From assembly GCF_030867145.1 (NCBI RefSeq), contig NC_134419.1:3162001-3226000 (forward strand): a stretch of 64,000 nucleotides of DNA, given 5' to 3'. Both the position numbers and the translations under genes were made by a program. How positions within the stretch are numbered: the stretch's first letter is position 1; each line of letters starts with the position of its first letter. The notes below the pieces were generated by a model. It ran no database searches, was not told the origin of the DNA, and worked only from the letters and a program-made list of their open reading frames with translations. This DNA is from Opisthocomus hoazin (Eukaryota > Chordata > Aves > Opisthocomiformes > Opisthocomidae). This document shows positions 45,701 through 55,299 of this stretch, one piece after another.

Positions 45701-48700
45701 GAGCTTTTTTGGATTTTGGATAGATGGGTGTAGTCTGATTGGCTATAAATACGGTGGTGAACCCTGAAGCTGAATTACTGGTGTGCCATTGTAAATCACT
45801 AATTGTCAAATGCATTAACGGTCTCCTTGTTTAAGGAGAAAACTGTTTTCAGGAAAACAGAATGGGTGCGTGATCATGCCTCTCACCCTGCATACGTACA
45901 CATGCACCTCCACCGTTTTGTCTTTAGTGAGTATCAGATCCAAAGAAATCCACTGCACGGGAGAGCGGAACTGTGTCCAGGAAAGGGAGCAGCGTGTGAC
46001 TGATACTGATACTGAGAGGGGAAATTCTTCAGGTGGAAATTACAAAAACTCCACGTTGTATGATGTCTTCAGCTTCAGCCACAACTAAACAGATATCATT
46101 TCTGCTATTCATACGTGACCTTTTTATTGCTGGAACCTAGACACATACAACACTTCAAAGTGTTGGAAGGTGACCATATAGATTTTGTGGAGCACAATAA
46201 CATGAATAGGTACGGCCTCACTAATTTCAGTAGCTTCACTGAAGACTCTTGTACTGTGGGAGCCTGTCAGCTGTGACAGTATATACTGTTTTTTAATATT
46301 ACTTAGGAGGGATGCCATATGTCTTTCTGTTAGTACATTACCCTCCTGATATGCTAATTGAAGGGCAAGCAGAATTGACAAGTTAATGTGCTGACTTTAA
46401 AACCAGTAGTAACTGATAAACAAGATAAAATTTTACTCTGGTTTTGTTCTAATACAACTTCTGTCTGAATTATACAGTTTGTGATAAGTTGTGTAAATAG
46501 ATGGAAATTCAGAAAGTCTTTTGTGATCAAAAGTCTTTTACAGAACAATATACATAATGAGGCCTTTGTAAGTGAACAGTCTAAGGTAGGTAGCAGCCAG
46601 TGAGCCAGCGATGTTGTTTTAGTGCAGCACCAACTTTCTGAATCTGATCAGCATCACTGAAAACATCCCGCTGTCCACCTGCTTTCAGAGAGCAATATGT
46701 CTCGGAATCCGGTCATTTAAGAATGCCCAACCTACAGCGGCAGAAAGGCAGTCCACCAGTTTACCAACACCACACGTGAGCCTAGGTTTTATTAACAAAT
46801 CCCTGGGAATGGACTCCTGTGGTAATACCCTATTCCTGTTTCCTCACAGAAAACATGCATCTGCTCAAAATACGCAGTGAAATGTAGAAATATGATTCAC
46901 CATGCAGAGTAACGGCAACTGGCACGTGATTTATCACGCCCCGTCGTATGACGAGCTAGAATATTATATTGTCGATATAGCATGTCAGAGCCTCTGGACG
47001 TAATTTGCAGTATCTCCTTGTAGTTGTTTACAAGATGGAGTTGGGGGCCAGGCACTTTTTATTAAGGGAAAATGGAGGTTTCATTGCTCAGTCATTACGG
47101 TATTTTCACGATAATGCTCTGTGCCAGTGTCGCACATTCAGGCGGTTAACAGGATAAAAAGCTTCCGAGTTAACACAATAACTATGTGTCAGAATTATAC
47201 TAACTTCCAGCTGTTAACACTATAATCCCAAGGTTTCCACAAATATAAATGTAATGCGAATTGATGAGAGGTCAAATTACAAAAGAGTAAATTATAGTGA
47301 ACTTAGTGTGTTTCATTCCAAGGGACTCTGTCCTGCTTTGTAAGTGAGTCTGGGGCTTCCTTCACTTCCTAAAAGATCATTCAATAGTCGGGGTTCATAC
47401 TGACAATTTTTTCATGTGCTTCAAATACTAGATATCTTATTTTCATCTTTATTGTTTCTTCCCTTTCTTGTGAACCTCCTAGGAGATGGAGCCAAGCAGA
47501 AGGGTTCAGAAAGCAGATTATCCAGGAGAGGGCAGCCTCAAACAGTGGAGGACACGTAAGTGTATCAAGTGCCTTGTGAGTGCGGTGCCGGGATTTTTCC
47601 TTATGAAAGATTAATATTTCATACAGAATTAAATTAATAGCGAATATTTTTTAATACTTCTAATTCCACAGGATTGGCTATTCAAAGGCACTGAATGGCA
47701 GGCTTAGTTGGAGGTACAGATTAATGCAGGGTTTGCAATACAACTGTCCGGCCAGTTCTGTCTTTCACTGGCAGTGTGGGGCATATGACACTGCCGATCA
47801 CAGCAGTCATGCTCATAGTACTACACAGCGAGGTATTGTAATTAAACTGCTGAAACGAAGGAGTGGTTTGCCTTTCCAGGCTCTTCTGAAAGTGTACATT
47901 CCTTTAGCTTATTTTTGGAAGCATTAACTGCCAAAGATGCAGGGCCAGTAACGCTGGACACTTTTTGATTAAAAACTAGCCACAGGTGGTCATGGTGGAA
48001 CTTCACGTTTGTTTTGCAAAATCTTTTCTGCCATAGTCTTACTTTAAGCTACAAGCTTCCTGACATTAATGGACTTTGGGCAGTGAACAGTTAGTAAAGC
48101 ACTTAAATAAGTGTTTCAGGTGAAGTATCTGATAAACTGCTTTCCTAAACTTGAACAAGGAGAAGTGATAAGATGCGTTAGAAGTAAGGCTGCTAGTGTC
48201 TCATTTTGTTAGTATTGCTTGATCTTTTCTGTTATGAAAAACTTATTTAATTGTTTGTAACGTTGCCAAAGCTCAGCTGAGAAATGAACTGAGATTTTCT
48301 GTGCCAACAGTGAGGTGTCAGGCTAAATGTGTTATGCATTTCAGCTGAAACAAACACATCCATCCCTAAGAGTTAGACAAAGGAAATACTTGTTTCATCT
48401 ATGATAGAACTTGGTGAAAAAGTGGGAAGCTCCAAATCTCTGTAAGTTGGATTGTATCAGGGATGCCTTGCATCTTTATGGGAAGTCACTTAATTTGGAA
48501 GTCCTGGAAGCTGTGAGGTTTTTTTAATATGGAGGTTGTATATGCTCAGTAAAACTACTTTGAGTTTAAACTTTAGTCTAGCTAAAAATCTGAAAGTTTC
48601 CTTTCTCAATGAGCAGGTTCATACTTCTTGCTGCTAGTACAGTATTGTCCTAGATAGTCCCCCATCCATTTCCATCCTTTCTATTAAACTGAAACTGCAT

Positions 48701-51700
48701 TCACCAGAGACTCTTGTAATCTCTTATCATCAAAATTTTTTAAAAAAATCTTTATTCTCATTCTTCTTCTTTATTCTCATTCAACACTGTCCTGAAATGC
48801 TATTACCCTGTTGTGTTGTCCTGCCTTTTTAGTTGATGCTTCAACTTGTCCTCTGGTGGAATCTTGACTTATATCTTTGACATCTATCTGAGATTCTAAT
48901 TCACAGCTCGGCATCAACATGGCTATACCACATCTCTTCTTCTCTCCTCTACAGCCTTATATGATTTTTTATCATTCTGTGTAATGTGACTGTCCAGTAT
49001 TTCATTCAGGGCCAGTGCAAATTGTTCTGTTAACTTTCCTGTCTGAAGGTCTGGCACACTTTCCCTCCAAAATCTGAGGTGCATTTCCTGCTCCCCCAGT
49101 TGGTCCCCAAGAGCTCACCCCTCAGTCTAACGCAAACCTCCGCTGCCTACATACTCCTTTGCTGGCCAGCCTCGCTGTGCTTGCCTGATGTTCCTCCTGC
49201 TGACAACAGGTTGTACCGTAAGCCCTGTTGATGCTGAAGGCAGAGCGCAGCTGCTGTGCTGCACCTTGTGTCACTGGAAGAAGCATCACTGTATTCTGTT
49301 GCACGTATTAAATATTTGTGTCACGGTTGTACCTCGTGTCCCAGATGGAAATTCCCTTGGGGCTAGACATTTTATGCATGCATTTCTTTTTTACTAACAA
49401 ATAATACTTGTGGCATTTATTCAACTAAATAGTATGTTTCTTACGTTTGAAGTTATAGCTCTTCCTTTTGATTATTGCACTTAAACGCTCAATGTGTTTG
49501 TTGGGTTTTTATCTTGTAATGGATGCTTTCCTCCACCACTAGGTTGAAATTTCTTGGTTGTAGGACAGTGAGTATCTTCTAAGTGATGGAGCTTGACAGA
49601 TAGTAGAATTGTTTGGATGGCATGTTAGATACTAAAATATTAAATCTTAGAGTTATACCAGTGGAAGGCTGTAAATTGATTAATGGTGGGGGGGGGTGTT
49701 TGTGGTTCAGAAAATCCCTTGGTCAATGCATATAGACTCGTTTCTTAGTGACAGTAACCTTGAATTGCAGAACAATTTGAGCAATCATAGTCTTCACTGA
49801 CCTCTAAATGTTTGCATTCAGTAAATCAGTATGTTTTTAAAAAAAATGCAAGATTTTCGGGAGACTGGCACTTAGTAACATGCCAGTAAAACACATTTAT
49901 AAACTAACACCTACACAGTAATATTGATGTGAACTTCCATACCCTTTATTTTACAGGTGGAAAATACATTGTACAACACACAGAGATTAGCATTTTCTTT
50001 TCTGCGTAGCCGCCTGTTGCCATGTTGAAATGCAACAGGGAGAAGTTCTGCTCGTACTGTGGTTCTCCTTCTAAACTTGGAGTTTCTGATAAGGGTGGTT
50101 CTCCCTGCTGTGGGAAGAACCAATAAATAGGTTATTTCTCCATTGTCTCCACCATTTGATTTGCGTGTTTAATTGCTTCAAAGAGCAAATAGCCTATACA
50201 TTCATTGCAGGATTTTTTTTCAATATATATTCAGTGCAAATCCTTAATCGTGCATTAAAGTATGCCATTTAGATCTAATCAGATCGGATGTTAAATGAGT
50301 AGTAAAATATATTTGTGACTTAAAAGGAGAGATGGTACAACTAAGATGAACAAATAACCTCATGCAATGTTGTCTCTGTTGGGCTCAGTTATCGCTTCTC
50401 ACGTTTCCTATGGCTCCAAGCGGTGTTCTACGGTCTTACAGATCCTGGGTTTGTGGAGATCGTCCTCTTGATTGAGTTCCTGCTCTTGGGAACAAAGGAG
50501 TTAAATTCCTGGTTTTACCATTGTCTTCCTGCATGATCGTAAGAAAATCCTCTAATATTGCTGCACCTGAGTTCCTGTCCTTAAAATTAGGATATAAATA
50601 TATTTTTGACACTTCGTGTATAGGTGCTAAGCAAAGGCAAGTTATATTCGGTGTTGTATGACACAATCAGGTTGCACAGCCCATCTGTTCAGAGCTTATC
50701 TAGATCCATCCGGATCACGATGTGAAGAAACGCTAGGAAATGTTGTAAACATTGCTGATTTTCAGCAAGTGGTGATGTGGCTAATTGGAAATGCTTTATT
50801 TTAACTTTTTATGCAGGTTCATGGAATTGCAGTCCAAAGTGGAAAGTTCCTTGGCTAGAATTGTGAAAATAAGAGCAAATCTGACAAGTCTACAGGTCTG
50901 ATTTACAGTGATTTATTTTTATAATCTACTTTAAGTATAGGATTTGAAATTTTAAAAATGAAAATATCTGCAACATTTGAGTTTTAAAATATAGGGAAGC
51001 AAATATAGTACTTGAAACCAGACAGGTTTGACTTGGAAATCCAGGAAATGGAAAAATAATCCAGAACTTGGTAGATCTTTTTTTTTTTTAAACTAGGGGA
51101 GTTGCTTTTCCGAGTACACCATTTTTAATTTGTATCACTCCTCATTTTGTACACGAATAAAAGCATATGAAGTAGTTATCAACTGTTATTTATAACTTGA
51201 AGTATGAATTATTACTGCATAGATTTTTATATCTGGAAGATGAAATATCCCTTTGTGTTGAAGTGTTTGTACTATTTAATTTACCACTAATGTGTCATCA
51301 TTTAATAATCTGTTTAATACATGCTAAAATGCAAATCACTTTTCTGTTTTATTCACATTTTGTTTCCTGAGTAAAGTTAGCACAAGGTTCGTTGCTGTGT
51401 ATCAATATCTGAGAAATAATTCAGTGTACTCCAAGTATTGTATTGATTTATTTTACTTGCGTGTGTGGTCTGACAATGGTTTATTTCCAAAAAAGACTGA
51501 TACTGATTTAAAAGATTTTAATTGAAATGTTTATTTAGAAAACCCCACTGAAAAATCCGTTCTGTTTCTCCTGCGATGGATAGCGTATGGTTTTAGGTCA
51601 GCTGTGAGATGCCGCGGAGCGTGTGCAATGGAACCTTGAACGCTTGCGGATTTCCATTTTCCTGACATATTATAGCAAGCTTGTACACGTGCCAAGATTG

Positions 51701-53944
51701 CTTTTCTGGGGATCAAGTGTTAATCTGGTTAAACAGCTGAAGACTTACGAATGAAGCGTAAATCGGAGGAGATTTTTGAGTAACCCTTTACAAGGCACCT
51801 GAGTGCCGTTTTCCAACGTAGCGTGTTTTCCTGCGCCCTTAGACTCCTCCTCCCCTTGGCTTGCTCTGCGGTGGCGTCTCACGCGTCGTTTATAGCTGAT
51901 GAAAAATTCCAAAAGTTCTTTCTTTCAGATGTTTTTCATAAGTTGTAGATGTGTGAGTAAGTAGTTTGGGAAGGAGGTATAACACTGTCTTGAATTCTCT
52001 TTTTTTTCCAGGCTTTGGAGGGCAGTAAAGAGCTTGAAAACCTTCTCGGTGCCTCGGCCTCGCCTCGCCTCCTGGGCGCGGAGGTGCAGAAGAGCCGAAT
52101 GCTGAGTAGGCAGATTTCCAATCCTCTTTATCCCTTTGGAACGGTTTCGCGTTTTCCCAGGGCAGGGAAGGGCCGGGGTGGGGGCGGGGAGAGCTCCCAA
52201 GAGCAACACCTTTTCTGATGTAAACAGTTAGCTACTTAGTGGGTAGTTGGCTAGTGATTGGGCTGAGCGTTTGCACTGTGATTGCGTTGCCTTTCTTCTC
52301 TTGCTGCAAGGAAGTCGTTTTGTTTGTTTGCCTGGTAGGAGGATTAGGCTGAATGTAGGTTTGCAGGCTTTAAAAGTCGCTATTCATGCGTCTTGAAATG
52401 ATGGACGCACCAGATGCTTGTTGTGTTGGGGAGAAGGGCGCTTTGCAGCTGGCACATCTGTAAGACTTCTCCGAAGGAACCCAGAAAGCCAAAGCTTTTC
52501 ATTTGTACGTGTCCGTTTTTAGGAAACTCTTTGTCCTTTCTCCAGGTCGGAGGCTCTCGGGACACGCAAATCCTCAGCAGTGAGAAGTGCGTTTGTACTG
52601 CCCTTCTCAGAAGGGGAGCATGTGATGGGGAAATACTCTGATGCAAAAAACTTGCATTATGGATAATTGCAGGAAAAAAAAAAGCTGTTGGCTTTCAGGG
52701 AGAAGAAATAAAGATCTCCCTTACCAGGGTCATTCCTTTCAAGGCGTGAAGGGTAGCTGTAGGCACCCCAGGGCCCCCAGTCTTTATGCCTCGGGGCAGG
52801 TTGTTCGTTTGTTTTCACAACAGCAACACCTTTTTTCTGCACCCGCATAGCGTGTCTGTGGTACAGGTGTGTGTCTAAGCCACTGCTTCTCCTCGTATGT
52901 AACATCATTCTTCTAGACTTTCCATACCGACGTCTGATAATCTAGTTTCCAGCTGACCAGGGAATATAAATCATATATGCATGCACATAGTCCCTGTGTC
53001 CAGTCTCCAGACAAGCACGCAAAGGTGATAAAACAGTTTCTTAACCTGCGGCAAGTGTGACGTTTTCCAGTATACGTCATTCTGCGGCCTGCCTGGTTGC
53101 TCTGTTTTCTGCTGGAGTGCAAAGCCACTGGAACTAGCTACGGGAGAGCAAAACCTGGGGTGGCTGGGACTGCTGCTTTGCAGCGGGGAGCAGGTGGGCA
53201 GTAAAGCCCCAGGTGCCAGAGAATTTTTCTTACCCTAGAGGCTGTGGCTCTTCTAAAGCATTCGGTGCATGCGCCCCGGCAGTGGAATTCATGCAGCGCA
53301 CAATCCCGCAGCTACCGTTGGTTAAATTCCTCTCCCGACTTGTATTCCAATGCTCATTCAGTTTTCATTTTGCATGTGTATACGCTGTGCTAGATCCCAC
53401 TGTGATGCAAATAACCAGACGCTTTCATACACAAAATGAAGTTTTCTGAAAACAGTCTGTGTTTACATTGCTGCCCTACGCTGTGGATAGGGCAGTGAGC
53501 CTGCCCAAGTGAGACGTCAGGCCCGCTGTTGACACCTTCTGTTGCGTCCACTCTTTCTGTTAGCTGCTTGCTGCCTCCAAAATGGGAAGGAATGGCTTTT
53601 CCCCCCATCTCTGAGTTAAGAACAAAGCACCGTGTCAGCGCTAGAAGACAAAAATGGGAACAAAATGTGGCATGGGACTTGTAAGCACAACTGCTCAAAA
53701 TTATGGTAGTTTTGAAGATTGTTTTGTCAGTTTTTTTGAGCACAATTACATAGGTGAGTGGGGTTTTTGTCATCACTTGAAGAAAAATCCCAATGCTTTG
53801 AAAGTGAAGAAGGCAGCATAGAAATTATTTTCTTTGAAATCTCTGGGGCAACATTTATTGATCTCAGATGTATTTTTTCACTAGTGAGTGAAGCAGAAGA
53901 ACTGCAGCTGTTCAAAAGAAGCCATGGAAAACTTCCTGCCCGAG
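30752..53944 (+). CDS. ITGB3BP: ITGB3BP (CENP-R), seven coding exons, C terminus not resolved
   Basis: The plus-strand spliced coding span gives 164 codons plus one base from seven in-phase exons; the human protein is about 177 residues. Diagnostic blocks are VKRALKLD (residues 3-10), [17 protein letters not shown] (33-48) and [13 protein letters not shown] (114-126). A helical, Leu-rich segment covers residues 88-145. Known role: CENP-R is a non-essential subunit of the CENP-O/P/Q/U/R group of the constitutive centromere-associated network. In mammals the same gene was also described as NRIF3, a nuclear-receptor coactivator, and as beta3-endonexin, which binds the integrin beta3 tail. The start ATG is five bases before the first donor. 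The human C-terminal HLDSYEFLKAILN equivalent was not clearly found. Transcription probably starts in the shared CpG island. Confidence 0.9.
30907..31110 (+). repeat. 51-bp minisatellite, four near-identical units
   Basis: Units start at 30907, 30958, 31009 and 31060 and run head to tail without spacer. They differ by only a few substitutions (for example TTCCTATG versus CTCCTATG, and CCCCGAGG versus CCCTGAGG). The period is 17 codons and contains no stop in at least two plus frames and one minus frame. One plus frame reads [17 protein letters not shown] per unit and another [17 protein letters not shown]. It lies in ITGB3BP intron 1, inside the CpG island. Coding use is unlikely because the open frames have no exon-like continuation, but it may affect the promoter. 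Confidence 0.95.
32508..33557 (+). mobile_element. CR1 LINE fragment, reverse transcriptase part, inactive and internally deleted
   Basis: Translation shows a non-LTR retrotransposon ORF2 of the CR1 clade: [71 protein letters not shown] and FADNTKLGG, in the right order. It is broken by TAG (32717-32719), a frameshift near 32762, TAG (32923-32925) and TGA (33295-33297). The catalytic FADD box reads FADN. At about 33538 the coding part jumps straight to AATTCTATGGTTCTATATT, the CR1 terminal repeat, so the end of ORF2 is missing. The 5' part of the element is also missing, as is usual for truncated CR1 copies. Strand is the same as ITGB3BP. Confidence 0.93.
35979..36021 (+). CDS. ITGB3BP: ITGB3BP exon 2 (43 nt; residues 2-16)
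   Basis: The acceptor is TTTTTGTCTTCCAG and the donor is AAT|GTAAGT (consensus). The exon supplies the third base of Ser2 and then [14 protein letters not shown]. It matches the human N terminus VKRSLKLD but diverges right after it. A GT/AT microsatellite begins about 36 bases past the donor. Confidence 0.88.
36057..36118 (+). repeat. GT/AT microsatellite
   Basis: Imperfect alternation of (GT)n, (AT)n and (CA)n over about 60 bp. It is purine-pyrimidine alternating and partly self-complementary (TATATGTGTG against CACACATATA), so it could form a hairpin or Z-DNA. It lies just downstream of the exon 2 donor. Confidence 0.85.
39449..39681 (+). mobile_element. CR1 LINE 3' end
   Basis: Typical CR1 3' terminal sequence: ATGAGGAAGAAATTCTTCCCC, the CCCAGGCTGCCCAGAGAAGC block, the TTGGATGGAGCTCTGAGCA block and CTTCTAACCCAAACC, ending in ATTCTATGATTCTAT. 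It is 5'-truncated, fairly well preserved and in ITGB3BP intron 2. The 226-codon minus-strand open frame over this region is antisense to the element and not a gene. Confidence 0.92.
40304..40442 (+). CDS. ITGB3BP: ITGB3BP exon 3 (residues 17-62 plus one base)
   Basis: The acceptor is TCCATTTTAG and the donor is TGTG|GTTAGT (T at +3), phase 1. It carries the best conserved N-terminal block of the family, [17 protein letters not shown], a Ser/Thr-Pro-rich stretch likely to be disordered and phosphorylated in mitosis (inference). Confidence 0.92.
40993..41093 (+). repeat. Copy A of a diverged duplicated block
   Basis: Shares about four of five positions, by eye, with 42707-42806. Exact shared words include TTGAGATTTGC and CCTGGTTTATGT. 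It is not CR1 and not a simple repeat. It may be a local duplication or an unrecognised interspersed repeat. Confidence 0.7.
42707..42806 (+). repeat. Copy B of a diverged duplicated block
   Basis: Direct-orientation partner of 40993-41093, about 1.7 kb downstream in the same intron. The differences are mostly transitions. Similarity stops on both sides, so the unit is about 95 bp. Confidence 0.7.
47483..47555 (+). CDS. ITGB3BP: ITGB3BP exon 4 (residues 63-86 plus two bases)
   Basis: The acceptor is AACCTCCTAG and the donor is ACAC|GTAAGT (consensus), phase 2. It encodes [24 protein letters not shown], a charged, low-conservation linker equivalent to the human Lys/Ser-rich middle segment. 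It was found by phase and position; residue identity with human is low here. Confidence 0.82.
47556..50816 (+). other. ITGB3BP intron 4 (3.3 kb)
   Basis: AT-rich unique sequence with a short direct duplication of TCTTTATTCTCATTC near 48750-48784 and a G run near 49688. No other feature was seen. Confidence 0.5.
50817..50895 (+). CDS. ITGB3BP: ITGB3BP exon 5 (residues 87-113)
   Basis: The acceptor is TTTTTATGCAG, phase 2 to 0. The donor is CAG|GTCTGA, which is weak after GT. The exon encodes [18 protein letters not shown] and RANLTSLQ, aligning with human FMMLLSKVEKLSEEIMEI and NLSSIQ. It forms the first half of the coiled-coil dimerisation segment. Confidence 0.92.
50896..52011 (+). other. 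ITGB3BP intron 5 (1.1 kb)
   Basis: AT-rich, with a T run near 51079 and a poly-T stretch forming the polypyrimidine tract of exon 6. Nothing else was seen. Confidence 0.5.
52012..52105 (+). CDS. ITGB3BP: ITGB3BP exon 6 (residues 114-144 plus one base)
   Basis: The acceptor is TTTTTTTTCCAG and the donor is CTGA|GTAGGC (weak), phase 1. It encodes [13 protein letters not shown], almost identical to human, followed by a GC-rich, divergent stretch ([12 protein letters not shown]) and QKSRML. Joining A|TG to exon 7 restores Met145 at the place of the human Met in KELMTKV, which supports this donor. Reading through it would give 31 further unrelated residues before a stop. Confidence 0.9.
52106..53884 (+). 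other. ITGB3BP intron 6 (1.8 kb)
   Basis: Moderate GC sequence with chance open frames on both strands, the longest being a 128-codon minus frame at 53390-53776 without a recognisable domain. No repeat was identified. Confidence 0.5.
53885..53944 (+). CDS. ITGB3BP: ITGB3BP exon 7 (residues 145-164 plus one base)
   Basis: The acceptor is TTTTTTCACTAG and the donor is CGAG|GTAGGA, phase 1. It encodes [19 protein letters not shown]. This aligns with human TKVNKQKLFEKSTGLPHK, with the LF.+S.G.LP pattern kept. If the donor is skipped, translation ends at TAA 53971-53973 after a further GRKLFVTPV. Confidence 0.83.
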
Positions 53945-55267
53945 GTAGGAAACTTTTTGTAACTCCGGTGTAACAGATGGTTTGATGATTCCTCTTGATT
54001 CCCTCTCAGTGCTTCCCACTTGAAATAAGTTGGGTAACCTTTGGCATGTCAAAATGACGATAATCAAATGTGCCTCTTCCAAAAACTTTTCCACTACTCA
54101 CATACAAATTTCATCTTTTCTGCTGTTTTCATTGTATTGGGTATTTCTCCATGAAAGTGTGCAAGGAGAAGAAATCATTAGTGGTCTTCCCTTTGAGGCG
54201 TGGTCTGGAAATAAGCGCAGTCAGGTCCCAGAGGGGTTACGTGCCTTTCCCGTGTACCAGTGATCCTTGTTCTTCCTCCCCCTCCATTTTCAGCGTACAA
54301 GCCAAGCAGCGTACCGCTTTCACCTTATGTGTGTTGTGAGGTCTTTAGCACACTCCAGGGGACTGTGAAATCCCAACTATTAGGTTTCTTCATAACTAGT
54401 GCTGTGAAAATATTGGAGGTTAGTGGCGTTGAACACAGCGTGGCCCACATAGCCACCTTCGTGCCTGGTCTAGCTGGGAAGGTGGCGGGCGGATACACGC
54501 ATGATTTATTTTTGACTCTCATCCCCAGTAAAATCAACCTCTGATATTTCTGTTGTCTTCACGCATTCTGTCTTAAAATAGAGCAAAACCAGGGTCAGAA
54601 TCGGTGATGGCATCCCTACGGCTCCAGCTGCCGGCTGCCCCAGCCAGCGGGACTGCTGCGCATCACAGGCAGCCCCTTCGCTTTTGGTTCTGCTTGTTCT
54701 TCCACGGGCCTAAATTATTTCTGCTGTGGGGAATTCTGTTCAAGGAAGGAAAATTGATCAAACTTAAGTTTCCTCAGCTCCAGCAGATTGCAACAAAATG
54801 AAAAGGAGTGACATCACTTTTTAAGGAATTGGGCTGATTTGTGCAATCTGCTGTTTCTGATTTACAGCTCCCTGTGTCCTTCTGTTGAAGTGATCGCAGC
54901 CCCTGCCTGGCACTGATAATGGGGAATGCCATGGGCCGTTGCAGATTTAAACAGTCATTGCTTCCTTTGTGCACTGCTTTTTAACGGTCACCAGGATATA
55001 CATTTATAGTTCCATCTTTGCTCGAGAAACTAGCCCTGAACGCTAAGCATGTATCCAGTCTTGTTAGGTGAGAAATGAGATATTTTGTGAAAGTAGGATG
55101 GAAAATAGCATTAATGAGTTGAAGTTGCCCACTTCGGATGAAGTTTGAATGTCAATTTTGCTTTGATAAAGAATAAAGTCGATTTTACAGCCTTCAAAAT
55201 ACAGTAGTAGGAGAGGCAAAGAAGTCAGTGATAAAAGCGTTTGAAGAAGTTTTGCTTTGCCTTTTAG

Positions 55268-55299
55268 TTCTGGATGTGGTTTTTCACAATTATTTTTAA
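55268..55299 (+). CDS. ITGB3BP: Candidate terminal coding exon of ITGB3BP (low confidence)
   Basis: A strong acceptor (TTTGCTTTGCCTTTTAG) in the correct phase opens a frame reading V-L-D-V-V-F-H-N-Y-F and then TAA. With exon 7 this gives 174 residues, close to the human 177, and the Leu-Asp pair could match human HLDSYEF. The rest does not match, and the human LKAIL motif is absent. No AATAAA follows within several hundred bases. The real last exon may lie beyond 64000. Confidence 0.25.

Larger units (their letters stand above)
40443..47482 (+). other. ITGB3BP intron 3, largest intron seen (7.0 kb)
   Basis: Contains two diverged copies of a ~95-bp block (40993-41093 and 42707-42806). It also has a short ATGC tandem run near 41108-41124 and several A or T runs (41650, 41709, 43450). 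No exon is missing, since exons 3 and 4 join in phase. No other gene was recognised. Confidence 0.55.

Noticed and set aside
53390..53776. 128-codon minus-strand open frame in ITGB3BP intron 6
   Set aside because: No recognisable domain, no splice context and no homology I can name; it is consistent with chance in moderate-GC sequence.
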